A DNA stretch of 64,000 bases from Methanoculleus sp. UBA430 (GTDB lineage: Archaea > Halobacteriota > Methanomicrobia > Methanomicrobiales > Methanoculleaceae). Both the position numbers and the translations under genes were made by a program. Location of the stretch: positions 385,610 through 449,609 of the forward strand of contig NZ_DAXW01000003.1 of assembly GCF_002506585.1 (NCBI RefSeq), written 5' to 3'. The stretch's first letter is position 1. Each line of letters starts with the position of its first letter. This document shows positions 1 to 8,135 of this stretch, in pieces. Under the pieces are notes generated by a model. That model worked only from the letters and a program-made list of their open reading frames with translations. It ran no database searches and was not told the DNA's origin.

Positions 1-600
1 CTCAAGGCCGTCCAGGTGATCCAGCGGATCGAGGCTCATTTCGCGGGCGACCGGCTCAACCACGTCGTCGAGGCATCGCTCCTCCGCCGGGCCGACCGCC
101 TCCTCACCGACTTCATGAGCATGATCATGGGCTACCAGGACACCGTCAGCCTCTCCGTCGTCGACCTCCCGCCGCTGCTCCGGAATCTCGTTGCCGGGGT
201 CTCGTCGTGCCCGTTCTCGGACGAAGCGTTCATCGAGGCGGCCGACGACCCGGCAGCCTACCGGGCGGAGCTGGTCTGCCGGCTCGCCTACCTCCCGCTC
301 TTTGAGGGCATCTGCCTCTCCGTCGAGACCGAGGACCCCCTTCCGCCGGTGTCGATCGACCGGGAGCGGTTCTGCGACGAGGTCGTCGGTGTCCTCGAGG
401 ATATGGTGGCTGCCGGGTCTCGCGAGATCCGGCTCTCCCTCCGGCGCGAGGGGGATGCAGTCGGGCTCCGGATCCCGGGTTGCGAGGCGCTCTCCGAGCG
501 GAGGCTCCGGTTCTACCGGCGCAAGTTCGGCCTCGCCGGAGTCACGCTCGCGGCCGGCGGCGACGGTGCCGGCCTCTTTCTTCTCTTTGAGGGAGGGTAG
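1..600 (+). CDS. C-terminal part of a sensor-kinase-like protein (cut by window edge)
   Basis: The frame is open from base 1 to the TAG at 598-600, so at least 199 residues are present and the true start lies outside the window; the GTG at 16 is internal to the open frame. The N-terminal third is helical and Leu/Arg-rich, and the middle part (from about IDRERFCDEVVGVLEDMV) followed by IRLSLRREGDAVGLRI resembles the layout of a histidine-kinase ATPase domain. I do not see clear N-, G1- or G2-box residues. It may be a degenerate kinase or phosphotransfer partner; the family assignment is inference. Confidence 0.55.
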   Translation, partial: LKAVQVIQRIEAHFAGDRLNHVVEASLLRRADRLLTDFMSMIMGYQDTVSLSVVDLPPLLRNLVAGVSSCPFSDEAFIEAADDPAAYRAELVCRLAYLPLFEGICLSVETEDPLPPVSIDRERFCDEVVGVLEDMVAAGSREIRLSLRREGDAVGLRIPGCEALSERRLRFYRRKFGLAGVTLAAGGDGAGLFLLFEGG

Positions 601-625
601 TCCCCGCCCTCCCCGGAGCGGGGAC
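600..625 (+). terminator. Hairpin after the first gene
   Basis: Perfect 8-bp inverted repeat GTCCCCGC (600-607) and GCGGGGAC (618-625) with a 10-nt loop, starting at the last base of the upstream stop codon. No T-run follows, so it could be a transcript-end stabiliser rather than a terminator. Confidence 0.4.
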
Positions 626-662
626 AAACTACTTACCATCGGCCCTCGAAACGGGAGTGATC

Positions 663-947
663 ATGACCGGTATGCAGCATGTGCCCGGAGAGGATCGCGG
701 CAAGGTGATTCTCTACGCCCTGAGCACCTGTGGGTGGTGCGCCGACACGAAGAAGTTCCTCACCGGCCTCCGCGTCGAGTTCTCGTACGTCTACGTGGAC
801 CTGCTCACGGGGGCGGAGCGGGACCGCGTGGTCCGTGAGGTCGAACGCTGGAACCCGCGGCTCTCGTTCCCGACGCTCGTCGTCAACGACGCGAAGGCGA
901 TCGTGGGGTTCCAGGAGCAGGAGATCCGGGAGGCGGTCGGTGCCTGA
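663..947 (+). CDS. Glutaredoxin-like thiol-disulfide protein
   Basis: A 94-residue thioredoxin-fold protein. The active site CGWC follows the first beta strand (ILYALSTCGWC), and the cis-Pro is in SFPTLVV, as in glutaredoxins of the archaeal NrdH/Grx type. I chose ATG 663 because GGAG at 653-656 is well spaced before it; a GTG at 657 and an ATG at 672 are alternatives. Its end overlaps the next gene by 8 bp, and that gene encodes a ferredoxin:thioredoxin-reductase-type protein, so this may be its disulfide substrate in a ferredoxin-driven thiol pathway (inference). Confidence 0.88.
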   Translation: MTGMQHVPGEDRGKVILYALSTCGWCADTKKFLTGLRVEFSYVYVDLLTGAERDRVVREVERWNPRLSFPTLVVNDAKAIVGFQEQEIREAVGA

Positions 948-1452
948 CGCGGCGAGCGACGAGGAGGTCGACCGCTTCATACAGGGCCTTGTCGAGGAGG
1001 CGGAGGCCGGCGGTTACCACATCAACCCTGATGAGGAGTTCACCCGGGGCCTTGTCCGGGGCCTGCTCGCCAACCGGGGGCGGTACGGCTACATATCCTG
1101 CCCCTGCCGGCTCGCCTCCGGGAACCGGGAGGACGACCTCGACATCATCTGCCCCTGCGATTACCGGGACCCCGATATCGCCGAGTACGCGGCCTGCTAC
1201 TGCGCTCTCTACGTCAACGCCGAGGTGGAGGCCGGCCTCTCCGCCGCCGCCCCCGTCCCGGAACGGCGCCCGCCGCCGGCGGAACGACGGCGAGCAAAGG
1301 AAGAGCGCGCCACGGCCGGCCCGGCCCCCGGAGGCCTGAACTACCCGGTCTGGCGGTGCCGGGTCTGCGGCTACCTCTGTGCGAGGAACGAGCCGCCCGA
1401 GACCTGCCCGATCTGCCGGGTTTCCCGCGACCGGTTCGAACGGTTCATGTGA
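940..1452 (+). CDS. Ferredoxin:thioredoxin reductase catalytic-subunit domain fused to rubredoxin
   Basis: 170 residues from GTG 940, which overlaps the glutaredoxin stop. The N-terminal domain carries the FTR beta-subunit cysteine pattern CPC...CPC...CYC, which in the family binds a 4Fe-4S cluster beside a redox disulfide. After an Arg/Ala/Pro-rich linker the C-terminus is a short rubredoxin with two CxxC knuckles (CRVCGYLC and CPIC). The fusion suggests electrons pass between the rubredoxin iron and the FTR cluster to reduce the co-encoded glutaredoxin. The gene converges on the permease gene, with an 8-bp 3' overlap. Confidence 0.9.
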   Translation: MPDAASDEEVDRFIQGLVEEAEAGGYHINPDEEFTRGLVRGLLANRGRYGYISCPCRLASGNREDDLDIICPCDYRDPDIAEYAACYCALYVNAEVEAGLSAAAPVPERRPPPAERRRAKEERATAGPAPGGLNYPVWRCRVCGYLCARNEPPETCPICRVSRDRFERFM

Positions 1453-2701
1453 ACCGGACCAGGCAGGCGTAGAGAAGGAATGCGGCGACGATCCCGTTCA
1501 CCGGAGGGATTCCCGGGATCACGAGGGCGGCGAGAGAGCCTGCGGCGTAGGCGGCGAGCCCCTGCCGGTTGAACCGGAGGGCGGCCGTTTCGTTGAGCAC
1601 GGGGTAGCGGCCCCGGTGGCGGACGAAGAAGTCGGCCATGATCACCCCGCCGAGCGGGGGGATGAGCACTCCCATCATGACCATATACGGGATCAGTAAG
1701 TCGTACATCCCGAAGAGCGCGAGCAGGGTCCCGGCGCCGGCGCCGGCGAAGGTGATCAGCCGTCGCCGTTCGGTCCGGAAGAAGTGGCATCCGGCGACGG
1801 AAACGTTGTAGATGGTGTTGTCCTGGGTCGTCCAGATGTTTAAGAAGAGGAGGAGAATTCCGGCGGAGAGAATGCCCTGGACCGCCAGCACCTCGACGAT
1901 GTCGTCGAGGCCGTAGACGACTGCGCCGACGGCGCCGACAGCGATCATCAGCCCGTTCCCGAAGAAGAATGCAAGGATCGATGAGCCGACCGCGGTCCGG
2001 GCCGACCCGGCAAAGCGCGTCCAGTTGGCGACCTGGGTCCCCCCGGAGACGAAGGTGCCGACGACGATGGTGAGGCCTTCGGCGACCGTGAGGCTGCCTG
2101 TCATGAGGGGGCCGGCGGCGTCTCCGGCGTCCCGGAGGGCGATCGTGACGCTTGCGGCGATGAGGAGGAGCATCGCCGGGACCGCGACCCGCGAGAGGGC
2201 GGCAAGCCCCCGGCAACCGATATACGCCGTCAGGCAGAAACCGAGCCCGAAGACGATCATCAGGGGCGCCTGCAGTCCCGGGTCGAGGCCGAGGAGGCGG
2301 ACGAGGACGATCGCGATCGTCGCGGTCCCCCAGGCGTACCAGCCGATCTGGGTGAGGCCGAGGAGGGCGTCGCACCACCGGCTGCCTGCGTTCCCGAAGG
2401 CGAACCGGGCGGTGAGGACGGTGGAGAGGCCGCTCCTGAAGCCGACATAGCTGAGGCCGGCGACGTAGACGGCGAGGATTGCATTCCCGCAGAGGATGAT
2501 CGCCGCAAGATCGGGCCAGAACCGGAACGCAACCCCGAGGCTTGCGCCGCCCCACATCGTGGCGGAGAAGAAGGTGAACCCGAGCAGCACCAGGGTGATC
2601 GGCCAGAACCCCTGCCGGGCCCCGTCCGGGACGGCGGAGAGCGGGTAGTCCTCCGCGCCACTCTGGTCCATCGCCGCAACGGCCATCTTTTCCCGGATCA
2701 T
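1445..2701 (-). CDS. NCS1-family nucleobase/cation symporter (cytosine permease-like)
   Basis: 418 residues with about twelve hydrophobic segments. It has the NCS1 hallmarks: an N-terminal GFWPITLVLLGFTFFSAT helix, the GTFVSGGTQVANWTRF stretch and the LNIWTTQDNTIYN region typical of CodB-like cytosine/purine permeases, and it would import a nucleobase or related compound with a cation. ATG 2701 was chosen because homology-like sequence begins there; ATG 2686 is possible and no clear ribosome site separates them. The frame is open 92 codons further upstream, but that part looks non-coding. Confidence 0.85.
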   Translation of the reverse strand: MIREKMAVAAMDQSGAEDYPLSAVPDGARQGFWPITLVLLGFTFFSATMWGGASLGVAFRFWPDLAAIILCGNAILAVYVAGLSYVGFRSGLSTVLTARFAFGNAGSRWCDALLGLTQIGWYAWGTATIAIVLVRLLGLDPGLQAPLMIVFGLGFCLTAYIGCRGLAALSRVAVPAMLLLIAASVTIALRDAGDAAGPLMTGSLTVAEGLTIVVGTFVSGGTQVANWTRFAGSARTAVGSSILAFFFGNGLMIAVGAVGAVVYGLDDIVEVLAVQGILSAGILLLFLNIWTTQDNTIYNVSVAGCHFFRTERRRLITFAGAGAGTLLALFGMYDLLIPYMVMMGVLIPPLGGVIMADFFVRHRGRYPVLNETAALRFNRQGLAAYAAGSLAALVIPGIPPVNGIVAAFLLYACLVRFT

Positions 2702-2821
2702 TGCCGCTCTGTCGATGATCCCATTTTTCGTTCCAGGATGAAATGCTTTCCGGATTTTCTCTCTTCTGCAGGCCGGCGGTGGATCCAAGGTGTCATATAC
2801 CGGGCCCGACGATCCTCCTGT

Positions 2822-3040
2822 ATGCCGAACGTGCGGATCAACGACGGAGACCTCCCCGCCGGGAGCGGCGTGGAGGGGGCGAGGAAGAAGAGGCCCGACG
2901 AGACCCCGGCGCCCGCCCGGGAGAAGCCTGAACCGGCGACCGAACGGGAGGAGCAGAGTTCCGGGAGATCCCGGCACGTACGGCCCCGGATCGGGGGCGA
3001 CGACGGGGGAGCCGATATCTTCTATACCGGGACGAAGTAG
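2822..3040 (+). CDS. Small hypothetical, charged low-complexity protein
   Basis: 72 codons, rich in Arg, Glu, Pro and Gly, ending in GADIFYTGTK. I recognise no family. It is divergent from the permease, and a TATA-like stretch lies upstream near 2795-2805. There is no good Shine-Dalgarno before ATG 2822. It is retained because the frame is clean, fills the space between neighbours and ends only 1 nt before the convergent gene, but it could be a chance frame. Confidence 0.4.
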   Translation: MPNVRINDGDLPAGSGVEGARKKRPDETPAPAREKPEPATEREEQSSGRSRHVRPRIGGDDGGADIFYTGTK

Positions 3041-3041
3041 G

Positions 3042-3407
3042 TCATTTCACGATCCTGACATCCGCGGCGGAGGAGACCACGACCTCCCGCTTCCCGCGGT
3101 AGGTCTGGGCGATCCCGTAGAGGGTTACGTTCTCGTCCTCACCGAGTTCGAGCGCTACGGCCACGTCCTGCGGGAGAAAGACGGAGGTGCCGTTGACGGT
3201 GAGGACCAGGTGTCCGCCGGTCGAGGTTCTCCTGACCTCCTCGACCCTTCCTTCGAGGAGGACCAGCGCCCCGTCCGGGACCTCCTCGGAGTAGGGAGCC
3301 GCCACCATCGGCCGGCCGACGGCGTCAAAGAGGAGGTGCGCCGCAAGCACGATCCCGACGACGCATACCAGCACGACGAGGGCTGTTTTCTCCTGCTGTT
3401 CGAGCAT
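3042..3407 (-). CDS. Membrane-anchored OB-fold protein
   Basis: 121 residues: an N-terminal transmembrane anchor (about residues 9-27) followed by a beta-rich domain. The pattern ALVLLEGRVEEVRR...LVLTVNGTSVFLPQD...VTLYGIAQTYRGKREVVVSS resembles small OB folds of the tRNA-anti/NfeD-like kind. The soluble domain should face outside the cell. No partner is evident; the gene is divergent from the two small regulators that follow. Confidence 0.65.
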   Translation of the reverse strand: MLEQQEKTALVVLVCVVGIVLAAHLLFDAVGRPMVAAPYSEEVPDGALVLLEGRVEEVRRTSTGGHLVLTVNGTSVFLPQDVAVALELGEDENVTLYGIAQTYRGKREVVVSSAADVRIVK

Positions 3408-3477
3408 AGATATCGTATGGGTTCGCCGGGTTATAACATCCGTCAGTTTGATATGTTAACAGCGTTAACTATTCCCC

Positions 3478-3711
3478 ATGGATGATGTGAACCTGCCCCC
3501 GTCTTCCCGGAAGATCCTCCTGCTGCTCGAGGACGGGGGTGCCCTGACCCACAAGGAGCTCGTCCGTCTCAGCAGCCTCGCACCCCGCACCGTCCGCTAC
3601 GCCTTAAAGAGGCTCAAAGATAACGATATGATCGTGGAGAAGTTCAACTTCCGCGACGCCCGGCAGATCCTCTACGAATACAAAGAGTCCCAGGCGGTGT
3701 CCGCGCAATGA
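3478..3711 (+). CDS. Winged-helix transcription regulator (MarR-like)
   Basis: 77 residues that are almost entirely one winged-helix domain: SRKILLLLEDGGALTHKELVRLSSLAPRTVRYALKRL forms the helix-turn-helix and the following strand pair the wing (IVEKFNFRDARQILYEY). It overlaps the next regulator gene by 4 bp (ATGA), so the two are co-translated. The A+T-rich upstream region (3445-3477), with the palindrome-like TGTTAACAGCGTTAAC, may hold its promoter or operator. Confidence 0.8.
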   Translation: MDDVNLPPSSRKILLLLEDGGALTHKELVRLSSLAPRTVRYALKRLKDNDMIVEKFNFRDARQILYEYKESQAVSAQ

Positions 3712-4025
3712 CCGAGCCGCCTTCCTGCGACATCATGCGCTGCGACACCCTCGCCCGGATGCTCCTCCCACAGATGCGTGCCGAGATGGTCTACCGCCTG
3801 GTGAACGAGCGCGGGCTGAGCCAGAGCGAGGCTTCCAAGCGCCTCGGGATCAGCAGGGCCGCGATCTCCCAGTACATGAACCGGAAGCGCGGTTTTTCCC
3901 GGAACGACTTCCCCGGTGCCCTCGAGATGGTCATCGAGCGGTGGGTCTCCGCCGTCGCCTCGGGCGAAGGGGCGATCACCATCTGCGACGTCTGCCGCTC
4001 CGCCGACCTTACCGGAAGACGGTGA
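3708..4025 (+). CDS. Helix-turn-helix (XRE-like) transcription regulator
   Basis: 105 residues. A lambda-repressor-type helix-turn-helix sits at GLSQSEASKRLGISRAAISQYMN. The C-terminal part has a CDVCRS cysteine pair and the N-terminus a CDIMRCDTLAR segment, which could bind metal or an Fe-S group. This matches small archaeal predicted regulators of the COG2522 kind. It is translationally coupled to the preceding winged-helix gene. Target genes are unknown. Confidence 0.8.
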   Translation: MTEPPSCDIMRCDTLARMLLPQMRAEMVYRLVNERGLSQSEASKRLGISRAAISQYMNRKRGFSRNDFPGALEMVIERWVSAVASGEGAITICDVCRSADLTGRR

Positions 4026-4031
4026 GGCCGC

Positions 4032-5708
4032 TTACGTGCGCCGCCGCCGGTAGAGGTAGAGCCCCGTAAGCCCGGCGAGGATGCACACCGCCGCCACTAT
4101 TTTGAGCCGATCCGGACCGGATGCGCCGCCCGGATCGCCCACCCCGGCGGCGTTCCAGTCGTCGTCGAAGACCCGGGCGTAATATGCCGCAACTCCCGGG
4201 TGCTCGATGATCACCCCTGCCTCCCGGTTGAACGCCGGCGAGTTGGCGTTCCAGTTGATGCTGCTGACCAGGACCGCCCGGCCGTCGACGACGACCCCCT
4301 TGTTGTGGATCTTTGCCAGGTTGTTCGCCTCCAGATCCGCGAGCCGGGCTTCGAGCGGGAGCCCTTCGGCCGCGGCGATCCGGTTGATGACCCCGACCAT
4401 CTCGTCGTTGTCCGCACGGCCCTCGGTGTTGAACCAGACGGAGTCAAGGAGCACCCGGACCGTAACCCCCCGCCGGGAGGCGTCGATCGCGGCCGCGAGG
4501 TAGGGGTTGAGTTCCAGTGCGGTCTCGTTCGTGATGTAGGCCTGCTCGATCGCGATGCTCTCCTGTGCCCCCGCGATCAGGTCGAGGATGAGGGCGCTCG
4601 TGTCGGGGGAGAGGACCGGGGTCACCCGCGCCCCCTCCGCGCGGCAGACGCCGAACTCCACCGTGTAGGGGGGTGCCCAGGGCGTGCGGAGTTCCGCCGC
4701 CGTCCCCTCGAGCGGGACGATATCCCCGCCCGCCGCGTCGAAGAGAAAGACCTCCCGGAAGTAGGCGGCGAGCCCCGGGTCCTCAAGCGTGACCCCCCAC
4801 CCGCGGTTGCCCTGCAGCCCCGGCGCCGGGTAACCGCCGGGCTTGAAGTTCTCGCTCCCGACGAGGACCGTCCCGGCATCGACGACGAGGTACTTCGCAT
4901 GGTCGTAGCGGTACTTCGCGTGGCCGGCATCGGTCGTCCCCATCGAGAGGACCGGGATGCCGCTCCGGTTGAGGGCGCCTGCGACCGCCCTCCCTTCGGA
5001 GGAGACGCCGCCCACCGGCCCGCCCTCGAGAAGGACGGTCACGGCCACGCCCCGTCCGCGAGCGAGGATGAGGTCTTCGGCCATCTTTTCGTCGGTGAAC
5101 TCGTAGACGTTTGCCAGGATCTCGCGCTCCGCTCCCGCGACGACCGCCGAGAAGACCTCATACGAAGAGTCCGGGGCGACGAACGCGGTCACCGCGACCT
5201 CCTCGAACGTTTCAGACGCGAGGCGGGACTGGCCAAGGCTGAGCGGGCGCGGGTCCCAGACCTCTCCCTCGAGGTAGTGGACCTGTCCCTGCCGGGGGTG
5301 GACGTCGGCGGGCCAGGCGACTTTCTGGACGAGGGTGGTTCCCCGGTAGAGGAGGAGCTCGTCGGCTGCGTTCGCCATCAGGAGGTTCCCGTTCGGGATC
5401 ACGTCCGGTATGCGTTCCGTCCGCCCCTCCATCTCGAAGTCGGGCGGGTAACCGTGGGTCTCTTCGAATGCGGGGCCGCTTCGCGCGACCACCAGCCGCC
5501 CGTCGATCCGGGTCCCCGGCGGGAACCGGTAGCCGCCCTCGCCGTCCGAGAGAACGTAGCCGTCGAGCACCCCCTCCCCCTCGAGAACCAGGTACTCGTC
5601 GAGGTCGCCGGCAAGATAGGGGTCCGGGCAGAACTCGACGATCGCAACGCCGCCGGCGGTGCCGGCGAAGAGGCAGAGGAGCAGGACGGCGGCGGCGATC
5701 CGGCGCAT
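4032..5708 (-). CDS. Secreted, C-terminally anchored phospholipase D-family protein
   Basis: 558 residues with an N-terminal signal peptide (RRIAAAVLLLCLFAGTAGG) and a C-terminal transmembrane helix followed by YRRRRT. Two PLD motifs are visible, HAKYLVVD and HNKGVVVD, each followed by a serine/asparagine loop, so the two-lobed active site appears complete. An N-terminal region of about 130 residues looks like a lamin-tail-type beta domain. It probably hydrolyses phosphodiesters (lipid or nucleic acid) on the outer face of the membrane. ATG 5708 lies about 25 nt after a TTATTTAA box (5731-5740), consistent with a leaderless transcript. Confidence 0.87.
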   Translation of the reverse strand: MRRIAAAVLLLCLFAGTAGGVAIVEFCPDPYLAGDLDEYLVLEGEGVLDGYVLSDGEGGYRFPPGTRIDGRLVVARSGPAFEETHGYPPDFEMEGRTERIPDVIPNGNLLMANAADELLLYRGTTLVQKVAWPADVHPRQGQVHYLEGEVWDPRPLSLGQSRLASETFEEVAVTAFVAPDSSYEVFSAVVAGAEREILANVYEFTDEKMAEDLILARGRGVAVTVLLEGGPVGGVSSEGRAVAGALNRSGIPVLSMGTTDAGHAKYRYDHAKYLVVDAGTVLVGSENFKPGGYPAPGLQGNRGWGVTLEDPGLAAYFREVFLFDAAGGDIVPLEGTAAELRTPWAPPYTVEFGVCRAEGARVTPVLSPDTSALILDLIAGAQESIAIEQAYITNETALELNPYLAAAIDASRRGVTVRVLLDSVWFNTEGRADNDEMVGVINRIAAAEGLPLEARLADLEANNLAKIHNKGVVVDGRAVLVSSINWNANSPAFNREAGVIIEHPGVAAYYARVFDDDWNAAGVGDPGGASGPDRLKIVAAVCILAGLTGLYLYRRRRT

Positions 5709-5748
5709 ACACAGGGTTATGTAGCCCCCGGTTAAATAACAGGGCGAT

Positions 5749-6351
5749 ATGAGTACGCCTGCACCCCCCCTGGTCGTCAAGGTGGGCGGAAGCCTCTTTG
5801 ACCGGGTCGCCTCCCTGATCGAGGTCTTCCATGAGGTCGGGCGCCCGGTGCTGATTGTGCCCGGCGGCGGAAAATTCGTCGAACTCGTCCGGCGTCTCGC
5901 CGTCCCGGAGACCCCCGCCCACTGGATGGCGATCGCCGGCATGGAGCAGTTCGGGTGGTACATCGCCTCGCACGGCGTCCCGGCGACACCCATCCTCGCG
6001 CTTCCGGCGGAGACGACGGTCCTCCTCCCCTACTGCGCTCTCCGCGAGGCCGACCCCCTCCCCCATTCCTGGAACGTCACCTCCGACACCATCGCCGCCT
6101 GGGTCGCGAAGGAACTCTCGGCCGACCTCCTCCTCCTCAAGTCGGTCGACGGCATTCACCACCGCCGGAGACTCCTCTCGCGGGTCGAGGACCCGGGCAT
6201 CATCTCCGACGAGGTCGATCCTACGTTCATCCGATTCGTCTTCGAGCACGGTCTCGTGGCACGGGTGGTCAACGGCAGGCACTCCGACCGTCTCCGCCAG
6301 GCCCTCCGCGACGAGACCGTCATCGGGACTCTTCTCGATCCGAGATTTTAA
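5749..6351 (+). CDS. mfnE: Amino-acid-kinase-fold enzyme, MfnE-like (methanofuran biosynthesis)
   Basis: 200 residues of the amino-acid kinase superfamily: LVVKVGGSLFD at the N-terminus, VPGGGKFVE as the nucleotide glycine loop and NVTSDTIAAWVAKELSADL as the second substrate/ATP segment. In methanogens a kinase of this size and type (MfnE) phosphorylates 5-(aminomethyl)-3-furanmethanol phosphate to the diphosphate during methanofuran synthesis. The assignment rests on family and host; another small kinase of the superfamily cannot be excluded. It shares a short divergent promoter with the PLD gene. Confidence 0.72.
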   Translation: MSTPAPPLVVKVGGSLFDRVASLIEVFHEVGRPVLIVPGGGKFVELVRRLAVPETPAHWMAIAGMEQFGWYIASHGVPATPILALPAETTVLLPYCALREADPLPHSWNVTSDTIAAWVAKELSADLLLLKSVDGIHHRRRLLSRVEDPGIISDEVDPTFIRFVFEHGLVARVVNGRHSDRLRQALRDETVIGTLLDPRF

Positions 6352-6393
6352 CTGCTCCGGGGGAAATATGATAGGTTAACTTTCGAGGAAACG

Positions 6394-6561
6394 ATGATGA
6401 TAGCAAGCGAGCGATGTACCTCCTGCAATGCCACGCTGGCCGAAGAAGGCTCTACCGGGTTCTCGTGCCCGGTCTGCGGCCAGAGGATCAACAGGTGCTA
6501 CCGGTGCAGGGAGCAGAGCATAGCCTATACGTGTTCGAAGTGCGGGTTCCAGGGGCCATAA
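6394..6561 (+). CDS. Small zinc-ribbon protein
   Basis: 55 residues with four CxxC pairs (CTSC, CPVC, CYRC, CSKC), enough for two zinc sites. A GAGG ribosome site at 6385-6388 precedes ATG 6394. It ends 2 nt before the EF-1beta start; in archaea this zinc-ribbon peptide is commonly encoded immediately upstream of EF-1beta, so a role in translation is likely. Confidence 0.9.
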   Translation: MMIASERCTSCNATLAEEGSTGFSCPVCGQRINRCYRCREQSIAYTCSKCGFQGP

Positions 6562-6563
6562 TC

Positions 6564-6818
6564 ATGGGCAACGTAGCCTTAATCGTGAAGATCATGCCCG
6601 AGTCCCCCGACGTCGACCGCGAAGCGCTCAAGGCGGCGGTCAGGGCGGCCGTCCCGGTCGATGATATCAGGGAAGAGCCGATCGGCTTCGGTCTCGTGGC
6701 GCTGAAAGCCGCCATCGTCGTCGCCGACAAAGCCGGGGCTCCCGATGAGGTCGAAAAAGCGCTCCAGGGCCTTGAAGGTGTCGGAAGCGCCGAGATCATA
6801 GAATCCACACTTGTCTGA
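6564..6818 (+). CDS. ef1b: Archaeal translation elongation factor 1-beta
   Basis: 84 residues, the normal size for archaeal EF-1beta, starting MGNVALIVKIMPES and containing the conserved EEPIGFGLVALKAAIVVADK core. It acts as the GDP/GTP exchange factor for EF-1alpha. ATG 6564 follows the zinc-ribbon stop by 2 nt, so the two form one transcription and translation unit. Confidence 0.95.
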   Translation: MGNVALIVKIMPESPDVDREALKAAVRAAVPVDDIREEPIGFGLVALKAAIVVADKAGAPDEVEKALQGLEGVGSAEIIESTLV

Positions 6819-6847
6819 GTGGATTCCCGATACCCACTTTTCCCCGC

Positions 6848-7801
6848 TTAACGGGCCTCTTCGAGCCGTTCCAGCACTTCGGCGGTGACCTTGCGGATCT
6901 TTTTGACCGACTCCGCAAACCCGGCGACCTCGTCCACTTCGAGATTGAGCGGAACCGGGAAGACACCGTCACGATTGATCCGGGCAGGCACGCCGATGCA
7001 GACGTCGCCGATCCCGTGGACCTCACCCGCGATGTGACTTGAGACGGTGAGGATCCGGTTTTCGTTCCCGAGGATCGTCTGAACGAGGGTTGCAATAGCC
7101 TCCCCCGGCCCGTAGACGGTAGAGCCTTTATCCCTGATGATCGCCTCGCCGCTCGTGCGGACCGTATCGATGATCTCCTGTACGGGCAGCCCCGAGAACG
7201 TGGGCAGGTTGCTGATCCGGATGCCGCCGATCGTCGTCGCCGACCAGAGCGGGACCATGCTCTCGCCGTGCTCGCCGATGATACGGGTATGCACCTCGCT
7301 GACGTGGACCCGGAAGTACCGGGCGATCAGGGACTTTAAGCGCATCGAGTCAAGATGCGTCCCGAGGCCGAAGACCTGCCGCGGCTTGAACCCCGAATAC
7401 TTCAGGGCGACGGCGGTCATGACGTCGACGGGGTTTGTCACGAGAAAGAAGATGGTGTCGGGCGAAGACTGGCTGATGGTCTCGGCGGTCTCGGCGGTGA
7501 TCTTTGCGTTCTCGAAGGCGAGATCGTTTCGGTCCTGTCCCGGCCGGCGGGGTACGCCTGCCGTGCAGATGACGATGTCCGAGCCTTCGGCGTCGCGGAG
7601 ATTGGTGCTGTGCGAGATCCGGACGTCGGTGCCCCGTGCAGCAAATGAATCGGATAGGTCACGGCAGCAGCCCGCGAGAAAATCTTCGCGTCCGGGTCGC
7701 CCGACGAGCAGCATATCGCTGACGTAGGGTATCTCGGATATGGTGTGGGCCGCAAACATGCCGACGTTCCCTGTAGCCCCAAGAATCGTTACTTTTGCCA
7801 T
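6848..7801 (-). CDS. mdh: Malate dehydrogenase (LDH/MDH family)
   Basis: 317 residues. The Rossmann motif is VTILGATGNVG, followed by the NPVDVMTAVALKYSG segment and the catalytic histidine in RIIGEHGES. It would interconvert oxaloacetate and malate in the partial reductive TCA route used by methanogens. ATG 7801 starts the recognisable fold; the frame continues upstream only because it reads through the SRP RNA gene. The start lies 13 nt after the SRP RNA 3' end, with no room for its own TATA box outside that RNA gene. Confidence 0.93.
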   Translation of the reverse strand: MAKVTILGATGNVGMFAAHTISEIPYVSDMLLVGRPGREDFLAGCCRDLSDSFAARGTDVRISHSTNLRDAEGSDIVICTAGVPRRPGQDRNDLAFENAKITAETAETISQSSPDTIFFLVTNPVDVMTAVALKYSGFKPRQVFGLGTHLDSMRLKSLIARYFRVHVSEVHTRIIGEHGESMVPLWSATTIGGIRISNLPTFSGLPVQEIIDTVRTSGEAIIRDKGSTVYGPGEAIATLVQTILGNENRILTVSSHIAGEVHGIGDVCIGVPARINRDGVFPVPLNLEVDEVAGFAESVKKIRKVTAEVLERLEEAR

Positions 7802-7814
7802 GGAGATCGCCGTT

Positions 7815-8121
7815 GGGGACGCGTCCTCGGTCGACCGTACGCACAAGCATTCACCGCTGCATCCCTCCTCCACCCCGCAACCCCATGGGCGCCGAACGTC
7901 CACGGTAAGTCTGCTCCCTTCCGGGCCTGAACCGGTACCCGCGGTAAAAGGTCGCCGCCCCCTCCGGGGCTTTGATACCTCTCCGCCGACCTCATGGGAC
8001 GAGGCTTCTCCGTCGGGATAGAACGGATTCTGCAAGCCGCTGCGGCCTTCTCCGGACTTCGCCTCCCGCGTAACGGCGGTTTCGGGTAACAGGTGACGCC
8101 GAGCCACCCAGGCTAGTCCCC
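7815..8121 (-). ncRNA. Archaeal signal recognition particle 7S RNA
   Basis: On the minus strand the universal SRP domain IV is present as CAGGCCCGGAAGGGAGCAG, closed by ACCGG and matching bases. The 5' domain reads CTAGCCTGGGTGGCTCGGCG, as in archaeal SRP RNAs. The ends pair: GGGGAC at 8121-8116 with GTCCCC at 7820-7815 forms helix 1, giving a 307-nt molecule of the usual archaeal length. It binds SRP54 and SRP19 and directs membrane-protein targeting. Confidence 0.95.
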
Positions 8122-8135
8122 ATATATACTGGAGT

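Noticed and set aside
4200..5735. Long plus-strand frame opposite the phospholipase D gene
   Set aside because: High-G+C antisense shadow: charged, rep-like composition with no hydrophobic core, whereas the opposite strand has two HKD motifs and a signal peptide.
6848..8107. N-terminally extended malate dehydrogenase
   Set aside because: The extra 102 codons read through the SRP RNA gene and have no relation to the enzyme fold.
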